From contig CALYTI010000007.1 of the NCBI GenBank assembly GCA_945487035.1, positions 1 to 64,000 of the forward strand: a stretch of DNA of 64,000 nt, read 5' to 3'. This document shows, in pieces, positions 10,230 through 21,645 of this stretch. The translations under genes and the position numbers were made by a program. The DNA is from an uncultured Bacteroidales bacterium (lineage in GTDB: Bacteria > Bacteroidota > Bacteroidia > Bacteroidales > UBA932). Numbering within the stretch: the stretch's first letter is position 1; each line of letters begins with the position of its first letter. The notes beneath the pieces were generated by a model. It ran no database searches. It was not told the origin of the DNA and saw only the letters and a list, made by a program, of their open reading frames with translations.

Positions 10230-11909
10230 TTAAAATCTCCAACCTATGGTAAGCGCTGCGTTAAGCAGACGGTTTTTGATATGAATCTGCGGAGTGTCCA
10301 TCCCGGCATATCCATAATAAGGCTGGTAATAGGAATCAGGGTATCTTGTAAACCTGACGGCGAGGTCAGCGAAGAATGAACCGGCCGGGTTGTAGCCTAT
10401 ACCTGCTGAGAAACTGTCGGTGAAATCGCCCCAGTAGTGTGAATTATGCTTAGGAAGTTCTTTTCTTCCATAGTAATAATCGTCATTGTAATCGCCGAAA
10501 CCGATTTGAGTGCCGTCGCTGTCAAGATAGTATTTCTCAGGACTTGTACGGATTGCATAGCCTGCACGAAGTGCGAAGTCAGGAGTAAGATTGACTTCTG
10601 CACCGACCCTGAGGTTGTGGCTTACCCCGCTGAATGCGCGCATTGCGGTATTGGTGAAATCGAAATATGCCTCACCGTTCGGTGCATTTTCGGCAAATGA
10701 TATGTGGTGATAGTCGGACAAGGTATAGTCCACACTGACAAGACCGGCTCTGCCGAAGGTGTATGCGGCGCTGAAATCAAAGACCTGAGGTGCTGTATAT
10801 GAGTAGTTATAGCTTCCGGTCCTGCCGCTGCCGCTATACCTGGAGCCGTTGGTATATCCCACGGAACCGCTGTGTACCCAACTCTCCTGGATGTTGAATG
10901 CAGTAGGAGTCTGGTATGCAAACCCAAGCCTCAGACCTGCAAAAGGAAGCCAGATTGCTCCGAATTTGGCATAGAGACCAGTGCCGTTTGCCCAGTAATT
11001 GTACTGGTAGGTGGCGTTGCTGAAGTTGGTTGCTTCAGTACCTCCGTTTTCAAGATTGAAAACTATAGGGAAGAGTTCAGGATTGACAGAAACCTCGGAG
11101 AAAGACTCGGCAGAGGAGTAGTTGATTACAGGTATTCCTATGTTGATACCGAGATACAGCTTGTCATTGAAGTTGAAAGCCATATTCATAAGGATGTCAT
11201 TCTTTGCACCTGCTGTAGTGCGGGTGGATTTCTGAATCAGTTCACCCGGCACATAGTGGGTGCCGAGGTCGGTAAGCACCTCAGAGCATCCGACATAGTC
11301 CGAATCCCCATAGGAATTGATCAGTCCGACTTCATAAGCCATAGCTACATCCCAATAGTTGTAGTACTGGGAATCGTTGTAGAAGGCGTTTGTTCCTATA
11401 TAATCCTTTGGGATACCGTTTGCAGCACTTGCCATCTCCGCAAACTTGGATGTGCGGTCATTGACGCCGCTGCCGTATGAATATGAATTGTAATCGTAAG
11501 TGCTGTTGACAACGAATGCAAGTGTGAAAGACTTCAGGGCAGAACCCAGGAAGGAATCATACCTTGCGGATATGCCGATATTGGGAAGTGCAAAGGCGGA
11601 ACGGTTGCCTTTCTGCTCGGAGCCGAAGGCTTCGGAAGGAGTCAATGCATAGGAAGACCTGGACAGGGCCTGACTGAGACTTGGAGTAATGGTGAACTGG
11701 GAGTAGCCCGCAACTGCCGAGCCGGCAGGGTTGATGCCAATGCTGCCCAAATCGCAGCCGACGGCACCCATTGCGCCGCCGAGGGCCATAGACCTGGCTG
11801 TTCCCGTATAATCCAGTCCGCCGAAGCGGTATGCGTCTTCAAGAGACTGTGCCCCCAGGGGGGCTGCCAGCGCCACCAAAAGCGCCGAAGCGATAAGTAT
11901 GCGTTTCAT
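10230..11909 (-). CDS. Outer-membrane beta-barrel protein (OMPP1/FadL-like)
   Basis: Signal peptide; RFGGLDYTGTARSMALGGAMGAVGCDLGSIGINPAG motif; aromatic beta-strand pattern. Confidence 0.75.
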   Translation of the reverse strand: MKRILIASALLVALAAPLGAQSLEDAYRFGGLDYTGTARSMALGGAMGAVGCDLGSIGINPAGSAVAGYSQFTITPSLSQALSRSSYALTPSEAFGSEQKGNRSAFALPNIGISARYDSFLGSALKSFTLAFVVNSTYDYNSYSYGSGVNDRTSKFAEMASAANGIPKDYIGTNAFYNDSQYYNYWDVAMAYEVGLINSYGDSDYVGCSEVLTDLGTHYVPGELIQKSTRTTAGAKNDILMNMAFNFNDKLYLGINIGIPVINYSSAESFSEVSVNPELFPIVFNLENGGTEATNFSNATYQYNYWANGTGLYAKFGAIWLPFAGLRLGFAYQTPTAFNIQESWVHSGSVGYTNGSRYSGSGRTGSYNYSYTAPQVFDFSAAYTFGRAGLVSVDYTLSDYHHISFAENAPNGEAYFDFTNTAMRAFSGVSHNLRVGAEVNLTPDFALRAGYAIRTSPEKYYLDSDGTQIGFGDYNDDYYYGRKELPKHNSHYWGDFTDSFSAGIGYNPAGSFFADLAVRFTRYPDSYYQPYYGYAGMDTPQIHIKNRLLNAALTIGWRF

Positions 11910-11925
11910 AACCAACATTCAAATT

Positions 11926-12762
11926 TTATCTGCGGCCGGAGCCACCGTGAGACATTGAACCGCTGCTGCCGTGAGACATAGAGCCTCCGCTGCTGCCGCG
12001 TGACATCGAGCTGCCGCTGCTCTGGAAAGAGTTGCTTGAGGATGACCTGAAGGAATCCTGCTGACGGAAGTCGCTGCGGGAACGCTCCACGCCCTGTCTC
12101 TGCACACCGCTGTTATAAGATGCAGAATTGGTCGTGCGCGTTGCAGGAGAGGTCCTGTTGACTGACGAACTTCTCGGAATGGATGCCGAAGAGCTGCGTG
12201 TAGTGCTTGATGCCGAACGGCTTACCCTCGGAAGATTCACTCTTGAAGAGGCTGCCGAGCGGGAAATCACGCCTGAAGACGAACGGCTTATGCCCGGATG
12301 GGAAGCCCATTGGGTGCGGCTTGTGTGTCCGTATGATGGATAATAATGGTGATGATGGTAATACCAAGGGTCATACCAATAGGAAGGTCCGTACCAGTAA
12401 GGGTCCCAGAACGGGTCCCAGCAATACCAGTTCCAGTATGGGTCCCAGAACGGGTCCGGATATGACCATGCAAATCCCGGTCTGTACCAACGGTATCCGT
12501 AATAGCCGTACCAAGGGTAAAGGCCGAAACTGGTGTATGGATAAGGTTCAACGACAAGCACGAGGGTATCGTATTGTCTGCTCTTCAGGCCAAGGGCAGC
12601 CCTGGATGCAATTTCCTCTTGGGTCAAGGGAGTGAATTCAGGTTCCTGCGCCTGATAGTATATGCCGTCCTGGAAACGGCTTGCTGTACTTGTTGTACCG
12701 ACGGTACCGCAAGATACCGTCAAAAGGCCGGCAAAGGCCATAATAATCAAACTGCGCTTCAT
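11926..12762 (-). CDS. Lipoprotein with Trp/Tyr/Pro-rich repeats and Ser/Gly-rich tail
   Basis: Lipobox [16 protein letters not shown] repeated; [17 protein letters not shown] tail. Confidence 0.75.
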   Translation of the reverse strand: MKRSLIIMAFAGLLTVSCGTVGTTSTASRFQDGIYYQAQEPEFTPLTQEEIASRAALGLKSRQYDTLVLVVEPYPYTSFGLYPWYGYYGYRWYRPGFAWSYPDPFWDPYWNWYCWDPFWDPYWYGPSYWYDPWYYHHHHYYPSYGHTSRTQWASHPGISRSSSGVISRSAASSRVNLPRVSRSASSTTRSSSASIPRSSSVNRTSPATRTTNSASYNSGVQRQGVERSRSDFRQQDSFRSSSSNSFQSSGSSMSRGSSGGSMSHGSSGSMSHGGSGRR

Positions 12763-12789
12763 AGTTATCCCTTCTATCAATTATTTTCT

Positions 12790-12797
12790 TATCTTTG
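12790..12797 (+). promoter_or_regulatory. Putative Bacteroidetes -7 element (TATCTTTG) upstream of proS
   Basis: Matches TAnnTTTG about 80 bp upstream of the proS ATG. Confidence 0.5.
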
Positions 12798-12876
12798 CGT
12801 CGCAAGAATCGTACCTGTTTGGACGACCCGACAGCGTCTTGCAAGTTTAGCAAATAATCAAGACATTACAAACGCT

Positions 12877-14355
12877 ATGGCAAAGGAAATTACATCCAGA
12901 AGCGAAAACTATTCTCAATGGTACAACGATTTGGTCGTTAAGGCCGACCTCGCAGAGCAGTCCGCAGTCAGGGGCTGTATGGTAATCAAGCCTTACGGCT
13001 ATGCAATATGGGAGAAGATGCAGCACGTGCTCGACTCCGCATTCAAGAAAACAGGCGTGAAGAACGCATACTTCCCTCTCTTCATTCCTAAGTCCTTCTT
13101 CAGCAAGGAAGCGGAGCACGTGGCAGGATTTGCCAAGGAGTGTGCAGTCGTTACCCACCACCGCCTTATGAACGACCCTGACGGAAAGGGAGTTGTGGTG
13201 GATCCGGACGCAAAGCTGGAAGAAGAGCTCATTGTGCGCCCTACCTCCGAGACCATCATCTGGAGCGTTTACAAAAACTGGATTAAGAGCTGGCGCGACT
13301 TGCCTATTCTCTGCAACCAGTGGTGCAATGTCGTGCGCTGGGAGATGAGAACCAGGCCTTTCCTGCGCACAGCCGAATTCCTTTGGCAGGAAGGTCACAC
13401 AGCCCACGCCACAAGCGAAGAGGCAGCAGCCAAGGCTATGGAAATGGTGGGCGTATATGCGGATTTCGCGCGCAATACTATGGCCCTGCCGGTAATCGTT
13501 GGACACAAGAGTCCCAACGAGAGATTCGCAGGTGCTCTCGACACCCTTACCATCGAGGCAATGATGCAGGACGGGAAAGCACTTCAGGCCGGAACATCCC
13601 ATTTCCTGGGTCAGAACTTCGCTAAGTCCTTCGATGTAATGTATACCGACAAAGAGGGCAAGCAACAGTATGTCTGGGCAAGTTCCTGGGGAGTCAGCAC
13701 CCGCCTTATGGGAGCGTTGATTATGGCTCACGGAGACGACAACGGACTCGTTCTGCCTCCGGCTCTCGCCCCTATTCAGATAGTTATGGTGCCTATTTAC
13801 CGCACAGCTGAGGAGCACGATGCAGTGATTGCCGAGTTCAACAAGCTGAAGGCAGGGCTCGAGGCCCTCGGGCACAGCGTGGAAATCGATGACCGCGACA
13901 CTCTGCGTCCGGGATTCAAATTTGCCGAGTGGGAGCTCAAGGGTGTTCCGGTCCGCCTTGCAATGGGCGCACGCGACCTCGCGTCAGGCACCGTGGAAGT
14001 AGCCCGCCGCGACACACTCACCAAGGAGACAATGAGCCTGGAGGGCATAGAGGAGCACATCCACACCCTGCTTGACGATATTCAGCAGAACATCTACAAC
14101 AAAGCCCTTGCAGCCCGTGATGCACGCATACGCAAATGCGACGACTGGGAGGAGTTCAAGGAAGAGATAAAGAAGGGCGGATTCCTGCTCTGCCACTGGG
14201 ACGGCACTGCCGAGACCGAGCAGAAAATCAAGGATGAAACCAAGGCTACCATACGCTGCATCCCTGTGGACAGCTGCGTTTGCGAGGAAGAGGGTGTTGA
14301 CATCTATTCCGGCAAACCGTCAAAGCAGAGAGTAGTATTCGGAATAGCATATTAA
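12877..14355 (+). CDS. proS: Prolyl-tRNA synthetase (short archaeal/eukaryote-like form)
   Basis: [41 protein letters not shown]; class II aaRS motifs. Confidence 0.95.
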   Translation: MAKEITSRSENYSQWYNDLVVKADLAEQSAVRGCMVIKPYGYAIWEKMQHVLDSAFKKTGVKNAYFPLFIPKSFFSKEAEHVAGFAKECAVVTHHRLMNDPDGKGVVVDPDAKLEEELIVRPTSETIIWSVYKNWIKSWRDLPILCNQWCNVVRWEMRTRPFLRTAEFLWQEGHTAHATSEEAAAKAMEMVGVYADFARNTMALPVIVGHKSPNERFAGALDTLTIEAMMQDGKALQAGTSHFLGQNFAKSFDVMYTDKEGKQQYVWASSWGVSTRLMGALIMAHGDDNGLVLPPALAPIQIVMVPIYRTAEEHDAVIAEFNKLKAGLEALGHSVEIDDRDTLRPGFKFAEWELKGVPVRLAMGARDLASGTVEVARRDTLTKETMSLEGIEEHIHTLLDDIQQNIYNKALAARDARIRKCDDWEEFKEEIKKGGFLLCHWDGTAETEQKIKDETKATIRCIPVDSCVCEEEGVDIYSGKPSKQRVVFGIAY

Positions 14356-14367
14356 CAGGACATTTAT

Positions 14368-15411
14368 ATGAAAAGAATTGCACTTACCATAGGAGTTCTC
14401 GCACTTTCACTCAGCTCTGCATTCGCACAGGATGCCGTACGCAAGGCCGCAGAAGATGCAGCCGCAGCCATCGCATCCGCTCCGGAAGCACAGGCTCCGG
14501 CACCTGCACCGAAATACTGGACCAGTTCGGTTGCAATCAATCTGGGATTCAACAACACCATACTCGAAAACTGGGCTGCCGGTGGTTACAACACTATGAA
14601 CCTCACCAGCAACCTTGACGCCAAGGCCAATTACAAGAAAGAGCTGATGAGCTGGAACAACCGCCTTCAGCTGGACTACGGTTTCCTCAGTTCAGCCGAC
14701 AAGAAGGGCATACTCCAGAAGAGCAACGACCGCATCTATCTTGAGAGCAAATGGGCTTATCAGACGGCTCCGTCTTCGAAACTCAACTATACCGCTTCCT
14801 TCGATTTCCGCAGCCAGTTCACCGACACTCCTGCCGGATACAAACAGGAGGAAAACGGCTCCTGGGTGGAAAACGGCATCAAGTCCGGTTTCATCTCCCC
14901 TGCCTATACCAACCTCGCGCTCGGTATCCAGTGGACCCCGTCCAGCTATTTCGACATCAACATCGCGCCTCTCACCGGCGGTTTCACCATCGTTACCAAC
15001 CAGGCACTGAGGTCCAGCTACGGTATGAAGGAGCTTACAGAGGCAGTGAAGGATGAGGAAGGCAATATTACAACTCCGGCCACCTACGCCAGCACCCTGT
15101 TCCAGTTCGGTGCTCAGGTGAAGGCGAACTTCAAGCTGGTCATCAACAAGAACCTCAAGTATGAGACCCAGGCAGTTGTCTTCACCGATTACATCAAGGC
15201 CATCGACAGCAAAGAGCCGTACTTCCGCATCAACTGGGACAACTCCATCGACTGGCAGCTTTCACGCTTCGTGAAATGCGCCTTCAAGACCTGGCTGATT
15301 TCCGATCCTAACGTGACCGTCACCAGGGAGGACGGCACAATTGCAAAGCGCGGAGTCCAGTTCAAGGAGTTCCTTTCCTTCAACTTCACCTACACCTTCG
15401 CAACGAAATAA
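14368..15411 (+). CDS. DUF3078 domain-containing outer-membrane protein
   Basis: Signal peptide; YWTSSVAINLGFNNTILENWAAGGYNTMNLTSNL typical of DUF3078. Confidence 0.8.
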   Translation: MKRIALTIGVLALSLSSAFAQDAVRKAAEDAAAAIASAPEAQAPAPAPKYWTSSVAINLGFNNTILENWAAGGYNTMNLTSNLDAKANYKKELMSWNNRLQLDYGFLSSADKKGILQKSNDRIYLESKWAYQTAPSSKLNYTASFDFRSQFTDTPAGYKQEENGSWVENGIKSGFISPAYTNLALGIQWTPSSYFDINIAPLTGGFTIVTNQALRSSYGMKELTEAVKDEEGNITTPATYASTLFQFGAQVKANFKLVINKNLKYETQAVVFTDYIKAIDSKEPYFRINWDNSIDWQLSRFVKCAFKTWLISDPNVTVTREDGTIAKRGVQFKEFLSFNFTYTFATK

Positions 15412-15423
15412 TCGCTTGGCTTC

Positions 15424-16317
15424 GTGAAACTATTGCTAGCAGTCAGCGGAGGCATCGATTCGATGTATATGGCAGAAAGGGCGCTGGAAGGCACCCTTTC
15501 TGCAGATTTATGCGACGGCTTTGCCGTAGCCCATTGCAATTTCTCGCTCCGCGGAGCAGAGAGTGACGCTGATGAAGACTTTGTCACACTATGGTGCGAG
15601 AGCCACGGAGTGCGGCTACACAAGACTCGTTTCCGGACTATGGAATATGCTGCGCAGCACGGCATCAGTATGGAAATGGCTGCGCGCGAGCTGCGCTACG
15701 GCTGGTTCAGGGAACTCTGCTCGCAGTACGGCTACGACGCCGTTGCGGTGGCACACAATGCCGACGACAATGCGGAAACCCTGCTTCTGAACATGCTGCG
15801 CGGGTGCGGTGCAAAGGGAATGTGCGGAATGAGTGCGGACAGCGGCACCTGGCCTTCGCGCATAGTGAGGCCTCTTCTGGGCACTTCGCGAGGGCAAATC
15901 CGCCTCTGGATGGAGGAGAAAGGATACGAGTGGAGGGAAGACCACACCAATTCCGAAGATATTTGCAAGCGCAACACTCTGAGGCTCAAGGTAATGCCGG
16001 TTTTCAAGGAAATCAATCCTTCCTACCTGCGCACCTTTGCCGCCAATATGCAGCACCTGTCCCAGGTCAATGACATTGCAGAAGACTACTGCCGCAAGGC
16101 AGCCGGGGTCTGCATCGGGGCGGACGGGGCCATAGACCTGAGGAAACTGAGAGACTTCGAACACTGGGAGTATCTTTTGTACCGGTTCACCCAGGGGCAT
16201 CTGAACGCAGACGGACTTCTCCGTCTGAAGAAGTCCGTTGCTGAAGGCCGCTTTGTGGGCGGCAAGATTTTCGGGCCGTATGTGGTCCGCAAGGGCAAAC
16301 TCCGCCTTATCGGATAA
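15424..16317 (+). CDS. tilS: tRNA(Ile)-lysidine synthase, short form
   Basis: SGGIDSMYM PP-loop; VAHNADDNAETLLLNMLRG; 297 aa from a GTG start. Confidence 0.9.
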   Translation: MKLLLAVSGGIDSMYMAERALEGTLSADLCDGFAVAHCNFSLRGAESDADEDFVTLWCESHGVRLHKTRFRTMEYAAQHGISMEMAARELRYGWFRELCSQYGYDAVAVAHNADDNAETLLLNMLRGCGAKGMCGMSADSGTWPSRIVRPLLGTSRGQIRLWMEEKGYEWREDHTNSEDICKRNTLRLKVMPVFKEINPSYLRTFAANMQHLSQVNDIAEDYCRKAAGVCIGADGAIDLRKLRDFEHWEYLLYRFTQGHLNADGLLRLKKSVAEGRFVGGKIFGPYVVRKGKLRLIG

Positions 16318-18049
16318 CCAGACGGTAAGGCATATCTGCAAAGGCTACCTCTACCTTTCCCTTCTTCCAGTTATCATACCAGCGGGTATAGATGCTGAAA
16401 TCGTTCTCTTCCGTATTGGAGAACAGGGCAGCAAGCTCTTCCGCAACGGTCAGAGGCTTAGGATATTCCACCACATTCCAATTGTCAAGATTGGAATCTC
16501 CGGCTGCTGTAGCAGCATAATGGAGTGCATCCTCAAGAGTTCCCATTTCGTCCACAAGGCCTATTTCGAGGGCATCTGAACCGGCCCATACGCGTCCCTG
16601 GGCGATTTCATCGACCTGCTGAGGAGTCATAGAACGGCCATCAGCCACTATACCTATGAACTTGGTGTAGATGGATTCTATGCTGCGCTGCACATAAGCC
16701 GTCTCCTCTTCAGTAAACGGTCTGGTGAGGGAATACATATCGGCGTGCCTGTTGGATGACACTGCCTCCACGCCGATGTGGGCTATATCTTCAATCAAGC
16801 CGCTGAACTCCGGCACCATTCCGAATACTCCGATTGATCCTGTGATGGTGGTAGGGCTGCAATATATCTTCTCCGCATTGTTGGAAATCCAGTATCCGCC
16901 GGATGCGGCATAGTCCCCGTATGAGGCTACAAGCAGTTTGTCATCGCCCAGAAGGTCAAGCTCGGTCTTGATTTTCTCGGAAGCGACCACGCTTCCTCCA
17001 GGAGAGTTGACACGCAGCACTACGGCCTTGACGGTGCTGTCCTTGCGGACCGTCTCGATAATGGATGCGAAGCGGTCTCCGGAAATGTCGGTGAGTGCGT
17101 TGCCGTCCTGAATCTGTCCGTCCGCATAGATGATGGCGATTTTGTTCAGAGCACGGAAATTGTTCTTCTGATGAGTCTTGGAATAAGCAGCGAAAGGAAT
17201 CATAGGAACCTTGTCGTAGCTGTCTACACCGGCAAGGACAGCAAGTTTTCCTGCGAGTTCCTGCCTTGTGAGTGTGGCGTCAGCCAGGCCGTATTCCACA
17301 AAATCTGCAGGCAGGCAAAGGCTGAGATTGTCGATAAGGGAATTGAGCTCGTCGGTGGTAATGCCGCGGCTTTGGGCGATTTCTCCGGATATGGCTTCCC
17401 AAATTGCATCCACAAAGGCCTGGGTCTGCCGGCGGTTCTCCTCGCTGGAAGAACTGCGCACATATCTCTCCCCTGCTGACTTGTATTTGCCGTGGCGGAT
17501 CAGCTGGACCTTGATTCCGAGCCTGTCAAGCAGGTCTTTGAGGAAAATCTGCTGGGAGCTTATTCCGGTCATCATAGGAGTGCCTCCCTGGTAGGCTGTA
17601 ACATAAACCGCATCAGCTACGCTGGCAAGGTAATATGAGCCTGTGCTCGGATTCTCCATATAGGAAACAATTGGCTTGCCGCTTTTGCGGAAATCGGAAA
17701 GCGCCTTTCTGAACTCTACCATAGAAGCCGTTCCAATGGTGGCTCCTTCAGGTTTGAGATATATGTACTTCACTCCAGGGTCTTCGGCGGCAGCGCGAAT
17801 GGCCTGGGTAGCCTGCCTGAGTCCTATGGTTTCTATCTGCTCGCTTCCGAGGTTGAAATTCAGCGACTCCTTGCTCTGCTCGGCAATGATTACCTTGGAG
17901 AGGTCGATTTTCAGTACTCCTGTGGTCGGAATCACAGGCTCGGTATTGCCCAAACCGCCTCCAATCAGGCACAAAAGGCCGAATCCCAAGAGGTTCAGAA
18001 TCAGGACACCGCAGATAACTGCGAGAACGGTTTTAAGAAATTTCTTCAT
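16307..18049 (-). CDS. sppA: Signal peptide peptidase SppA (67K type)
   Basis: NSPGGSVVASEKI and SYGDYAASGGYWIS catalytic motifs; tandem S49 domains. Confidence 0.94.
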   Translation of the reverse strand: MKKFLKTVLAVICGVLILNLLGFGLLCLIGGGLGNTEPVIPTTGVLKIDLSKVIIAEQSKESLNFNLGSEQIETIGLRQATQAIRAAAEDPGVKYIYLKPEGATIGTASMVEFRKALSDFRKSGKPIVSYMENPSTGSYYLASVADAVYVTAYQGGTPMMTGISSQQIFLKDLLDRLGIKVQLIRHGKYKSAGERYVRSSSSEENRRQTQAFVDAIWEAISGEIAQSRGITTDELNSLIDNLSLCLPADFVEYGLADATLTRQELAGKLAVLAGVDSYDKVPMIPFAAYSKTHQKNNFRALNKIAIIYADGQIQDGNALTDISGDRFASIIETVRKDSTVKAVVLRVNSPGGSVVASEKIKTELDLLGDDKLLVASYGDYAASGGYWISNNAEKIYCSPTTITGSIGVFGMVPEFSGLIEDIAHIGVEAVSSNRHADMYSLTRPFTEEETAYVQRSIESIYTKFIGIVADGRSMTPQQVDEIAQGRVWAGSDALEIGLVDEMGTLEDALHYAATAAGDSNLDNWNVVEYPKPLTVAEELAALFSNTEENDFSIYTRWYDNWKKGKVEVAFADMPYRLVIR

Positions 18050-18076
18050 ATCAATATGCGTTTGAGACAAAAATAG

Positions 18077-18084
18077 TAAATTTG
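18077..18084 (+). promoter_or_regulatory. Putative -7 element (TAAATTTG) upstream of hisS
   Basis: TAnnTTTG match 20 bp upstream of the ATG. Confidence 0.5.
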
Positions 18085-18104
18085 TAGGATTATTATTCCA
18101 GAAT

Positions 18105-19457
18105 ATGGCACAGAAACCTTCAATACCTAAAGGAACACGCGACTTCGGCCAGATTGAGATGGCTGAAAGGAATTACATTTTCGATACGATACGTTCAGTT
18201 TTCAGGAAATTCGGATACTCCCAAATCGAGACTCCGGCAATGGAAAACCTGTCCACCCTTATGGGTAAGTACGGAGAGGAGGGCGACAAGCTCCTGTTCA
18301 GGATTCTGAACTCCGGAGACGCCTTCGCCGGTGTGGACATGACCAGGCCTTTGACCTCCCAGGTCTGCGAGAAAGGCCTGCGCTACGACCTTACAGTACC
18401 TTTTGCAAGATATGTAGTCCAGCACCAGAGCGAGATTTCCTTCCCGTTCAAGCGTTTCCAAATCCAGCCGGTATGGCGCGCAGACCGTCCTCAGAAGGGG
18501 CGCTACCGCGAATTCTACCAGTGTGATGTGGATGTCATCGGTTCCAAAAGCCAGCTTCTGGAGCTGGAACTGGTGCAGATTGCAGACGAGGTGTTCCGCA
18601 GGCTGGACATCAATGTCCTGATAAAAATCAACAACCGCAAGGTGCTCAGCGGACTTGCCGAGATTTGCGGCGCCCCCGACAAGGTGGTGGACATCACTGT
18701 GGCCATCGACAAACTCGACAAAATCGGTTTGGAGGCTGTAGAGGCCGAAATGATTGAGAAAGGTCTGACTCCTGAGGCCGTAAAACTGCTTGAGCCGGTG
18801 CTCACCCTCAGCGGCAGCAACGAGCAGAAGATAGCATCAATGCGCTCCCTGATGGCAGAATCCCAAATCGGACAGAAGGGTCTTGACGAACTCGAAGAAC
18901 TCTTCGGCTACATCAAAGCCGCCGGCATTGAAACTGCCTGCGAAATTGACCTCTCGCTTGCCCGGGGACTGAATTACTATACTGGAGCCATATTTGAAAT
19001 CAAGGCTCTCGACTGGCAAATCGGAAGCATCAGCGGTGGCGGACGCTATGACAACCTTACCGGCATTTTCGGGCTTCCGGATATGTCCGGAGTAGGAATA
19101 AGTTTCGGTGCGGACCGAATCTACGATGTGCTCAAGGGCCTGAACAAGTTCCCCGAGTCGCTTGGTGGCGCATCCGACCTGCTGTTTGCCAATATGGGAG
19201 CCGCAGAGACAGCCTATGTTCTGCCTGTTGCAAGCGGACTTCGCAGCGAGGGGCTGAGCGTGGAGATATATCCCGAATCAGTCAAGCTGAAAAAGCAGTT
19301 CGACTATGCGGACCGCAAGCGCATCGGCTTCCTTTCTATCTGCGGAGAAAACGAAATGGCAGCCGGCACAATCCAGATTAAGAATCTGCGCACCGGTGAC
19401 CAGCAATCGTTCGACAAAGGCGATATCGCTTCGATGAAGGCCTTCATCAAGGCTTAG
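18105..19457 (+). CDS. hisS: Histidyl-tRNA synthetase
   Basis: [13 protein letters not shown] and [13 protein letters not shown] motifs. Confidence 0.96.
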   Translation: MAQKPSIPKGTRDFGQIEMAERNYIFDTIRSVFRKFGYSQIETPAMENLSTLMGKYGEEGDKLLFRILNSGDAFAGVDMTRPLTSQVCEKGLRYDLTVPFARYVVQHQSEISFPFKRFQIQPVWRADRPQKGRYREFYQCDVDVIGSKSQLLELELVQIADEVFRRLDINVLIKINNRKVLSGLAEICGAPDKVVDITVAIDKLDKIGLEAVEAEMIEKGLTPEAVKLLEPVLTLSGSNEQKIASMRSLMAESQIGQKGLDELEELFGYIKAAGIETACEIDLSLARGLNYYTGAIFEIKALDWQIGSISGGGRYDNLTGIFGLPDMSGVGISFGADRIYDVLKGLNKFPESLGGASDLLFANMGAAETAYVLPVASGLRSEGLSVEIYPESVKLKKQFDYADRKRIGFLSICGENEMAAGTIQIKNLRTGDQQSFDKGDIASMKAFIKA

Positions 19458-21088
19458 CGGGCTCCTCCGCCGAATCCTCCACCAGAGAATCCGCCACCTC
19501 CGCCAAAGGAGGTATGGCCGCCCATTCCCGCGCTTGCAGCCTTGGCCTGCTGGGCTGCTGAGGCATTGGTTATGGCATAACCCAGGTTGCGTGTCAGAAG
19601 GATGATGGAGCGTGTTGTCATCATATCCTGATATACGGTCTGCTCGAAGACCTGCGGGTTGATATCGTGAAGCTCCCCAGCCACCTTGTCAGCTATTCCG
19701 AAGAGGCTTCCGAAGACGAGGTAATCGTTCCACAGGCCAACCTCTGCGGAGCCTCTTTCGTCGATGAGTGTGAAGTCCTTCAGGAATTTCTTCAGGCCGA
19801 GAAGGTTCCTGGCCTGGGCGCGGGCATCGTCATTGAACTTGCCGCCTCGTGTCATATAGCCCAGCTTCACAAGCTCATCCCCACCCTCGCGGCGCACCTT
19901 GGAGTTCCATCTGTCGAGTCGTGCGGTGTGGGCCTCGCTCCAACGGGAGAATTCCTTGTCCTGAAGTATCCGGTCGGTGCCTGAGGCTTCTTTCATCATA
20001 TCCCAAAGCTGGCGGTAGGACTGAGGCATACCGTCAAGAGATGCCGCATCCCCGAAAGCAAGCTCCACCTTGCCCCGACGGCCCTTGCCCACTTCTATTG
20101 CGTGTTTTTCTATCATACGCAGAATCATAGCCCCGGCAACAATGCTGGAGCCTCTTCCCGCTTCAAGCTTGGACAGGATGTAATCGGCGGCAAGCACTTC
20201 CCCGCCGTAAGGCACATCCCTGCACCACTGTATGTCGCGTTTGCGGGTGACTCCGAGTATGTTCTTCAGGTTGGAGCGGTACGCAGCTATTGCTATGAAA
20301 ATGAGCAGGGCAACGAAGAGCACGCAAAACAAGATAATGAAGACAAGTTCATTGCTGTCTTCCTGCCCGTAGGATGAGCCTTCGAGAGCGCGGCTGAGCA
20401 CACTTTCAAAGGAGCCGCCGCGGGTGACGCTCGGGTTGAAAAGGCCCTTGTCGAAGCGTATAAGGCTGATTACCGAAGAGTTGCGCGTGAAGGACTCTGT
20501 GGAATAATATAGAATTCCGCCATCTTTGAATACCGCTTCTCCTTCAAAGCCGAAACCCCAGATGCGGCAGTTCCTCTCATCAAGAGCGGTCCCGTTCTCC
20601 ATTGCAGCCCGCACGCTGACTTTCTGCGGACGGCTCGAAAGCCCGGGCGAAACCAGCTGCATATGGAAGCAGTCATAGTCATCCATAGCCTGCACAGCAC
20701 CCTTGAGAAGGTAGCTTGCAGTATAGATGTGATGGCCGTAGCTTCCAAGGCCCCAGCAGAGCTCATATCCTCCGTTGGTCACAACAAGGCCGCAGCGCCC
20801 GGCTTTCTGTGAGAGGCTGCGGTCGGTGTCCCAACGCGGACCTTCACAGCTGTACGGCATTCCGCTTTCGTCGGTAACGCTGAAGTCCTGCAAAGATATT
20901 GCGCCGAGATTGTATTTGGCAAGATACCATTCAGTTCCAGTGTCAACATCCACATCCCAACGCTCCGTGACGCGGGCGCTTCCGTCAGCTGCAAAAACAA
21001 GCTCTATGGCGACTTCCCTTATATCGGCCGCCATAGAAAATATGCATCCTGCGAGGGTGAGGATGCATATTGCCATAAACCTTTTCAC
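19454..21088 (-). CDS. DUF2207 domain-containing membrane protein
   Basis: N-terminal [27 protein letters not shown]; internal TM; Gly/Phe-rich C-terminus; next to lemA. Confidence 0.85.
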   Translation of the reverse strand: MKRFMAICILTLAGCIFSMAADIREVAIELVFAADGSARVTERWDVDVDTGTEWYLAKYNLGAISLQDFSVTDESGMPYSCEGPRWDTDRSLSQKAGRCGLVVTNGGYELCWGLGSYGHHIYTASYLLKGAVQAMDDYDCFHMQLVSPGLSSRPQKVSVRAAMENGTALDERNCRIWGFGFEGEAVFKDGGILYYSTESFTRNSSVISLIRFDKGLFNPSVTRGGSFESVLSRALEGSSYGQEDSNELVFIILFCVLFVALLIFIAIAAYRSNLKNILGVTRKRDIQWCRDVPYGGEVLAADYILSKLEAGRGSSIVAGAMILRMIEKHAIEVGKGRRGKVELAFGDAASLDGMPQSYRQLWDMMKEASGTDRILQDKEFSRWSEAHTARLDRWNSKVRREGGDELVKLGYMTRGGKFNDDARAQARNLLGLKKFLKDFTLIDERGSAEVGLWNDYLVFGSLFGIADKVAGELHDINPQVFEQTVYQDMMTTRSIILLTRNLGYAITNASAAQQAKAASAGMGGHTSFGGGGGFSGGGFGGGAR

Positions 21089-21091
21089 GCT

Positions 21092-21640
21092 CTAACGCAT
21101 TGAAGGCATTTCGGTCTTTCCTGCAGGCTCCTGGAGATATTCCTTCTCACGGAAGCCGAATATGGAAGCAGCTATAGAGTCAGGGAACATACGCACGAGC
21201 CTGTTGTATTTGGTCACGGCATCGTTGCAGGTCATACGGCTGAGCCTTACCTGATTCTCATACTGATTGACGCTCTCCATAGTCTTGGAGTACATCTCGC
21301 TGGCTTTGAGCTCAGGATACTGCTCTGCTACAACATTGATTTGCCTGAGGGCGGCAGTGATTTTCTCTTCCTGGGCATTGACCTCGGCGGCGCTGGAATT
21401 GCGGCCTACCGCTGTGCGCTGGGCGATGATGTCACGCAGGGTGTTGTACTCGTGTTCGTTGTAGCCTTTGGTGAGGTCAACCAGGGCGCTGAGGGCATCC
21501 CAACGGCTGTTGAGCTGCACACCGATTTGGCTGAGCGAGTTTTTGCAAAGTTCATCGGCGGATACAAGTTTGCGTTGAGCCGACACAAGCCACAGTACTG
21601 CCAGGAGTACTATCGCGATAATTACAATAATTGCTGTCAT
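21092..21640 (-). CDS. LemA family protein
   Basis: N-terminal TM then VQLNSRWDALSALVDLTKGY. Confidence 0.92.
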   Translation of the reverse strand: MTAIIVIIAIVLLAVLWLVSAQRKLVSADELCKNSLSQIGVQLNSRWDALSALVDLTKGYNEHEYNTLRDIIAQRTAVGRNSSAAEVNAQEEKITAALRQINVVAEQYPELKASEMYSKTMESVNQYENQVRLSRMTCNDAVTKYNRLVRMFPDSIAASIFGFREKEYLQEPAGKTEMPSMR

Positions 21641-21645
21641 AGTTT

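Noticed and set aside
9178-10233. 351-aa antisense ORF opposite lpxD
   Set aside because: Complement of a clear hexapeptide-repeat gene; composition driven by the repeat.
12847-13875. 342-aa antisense ORF opposite proS
   Set aside because: Shadow frame; proS is unambiguous.
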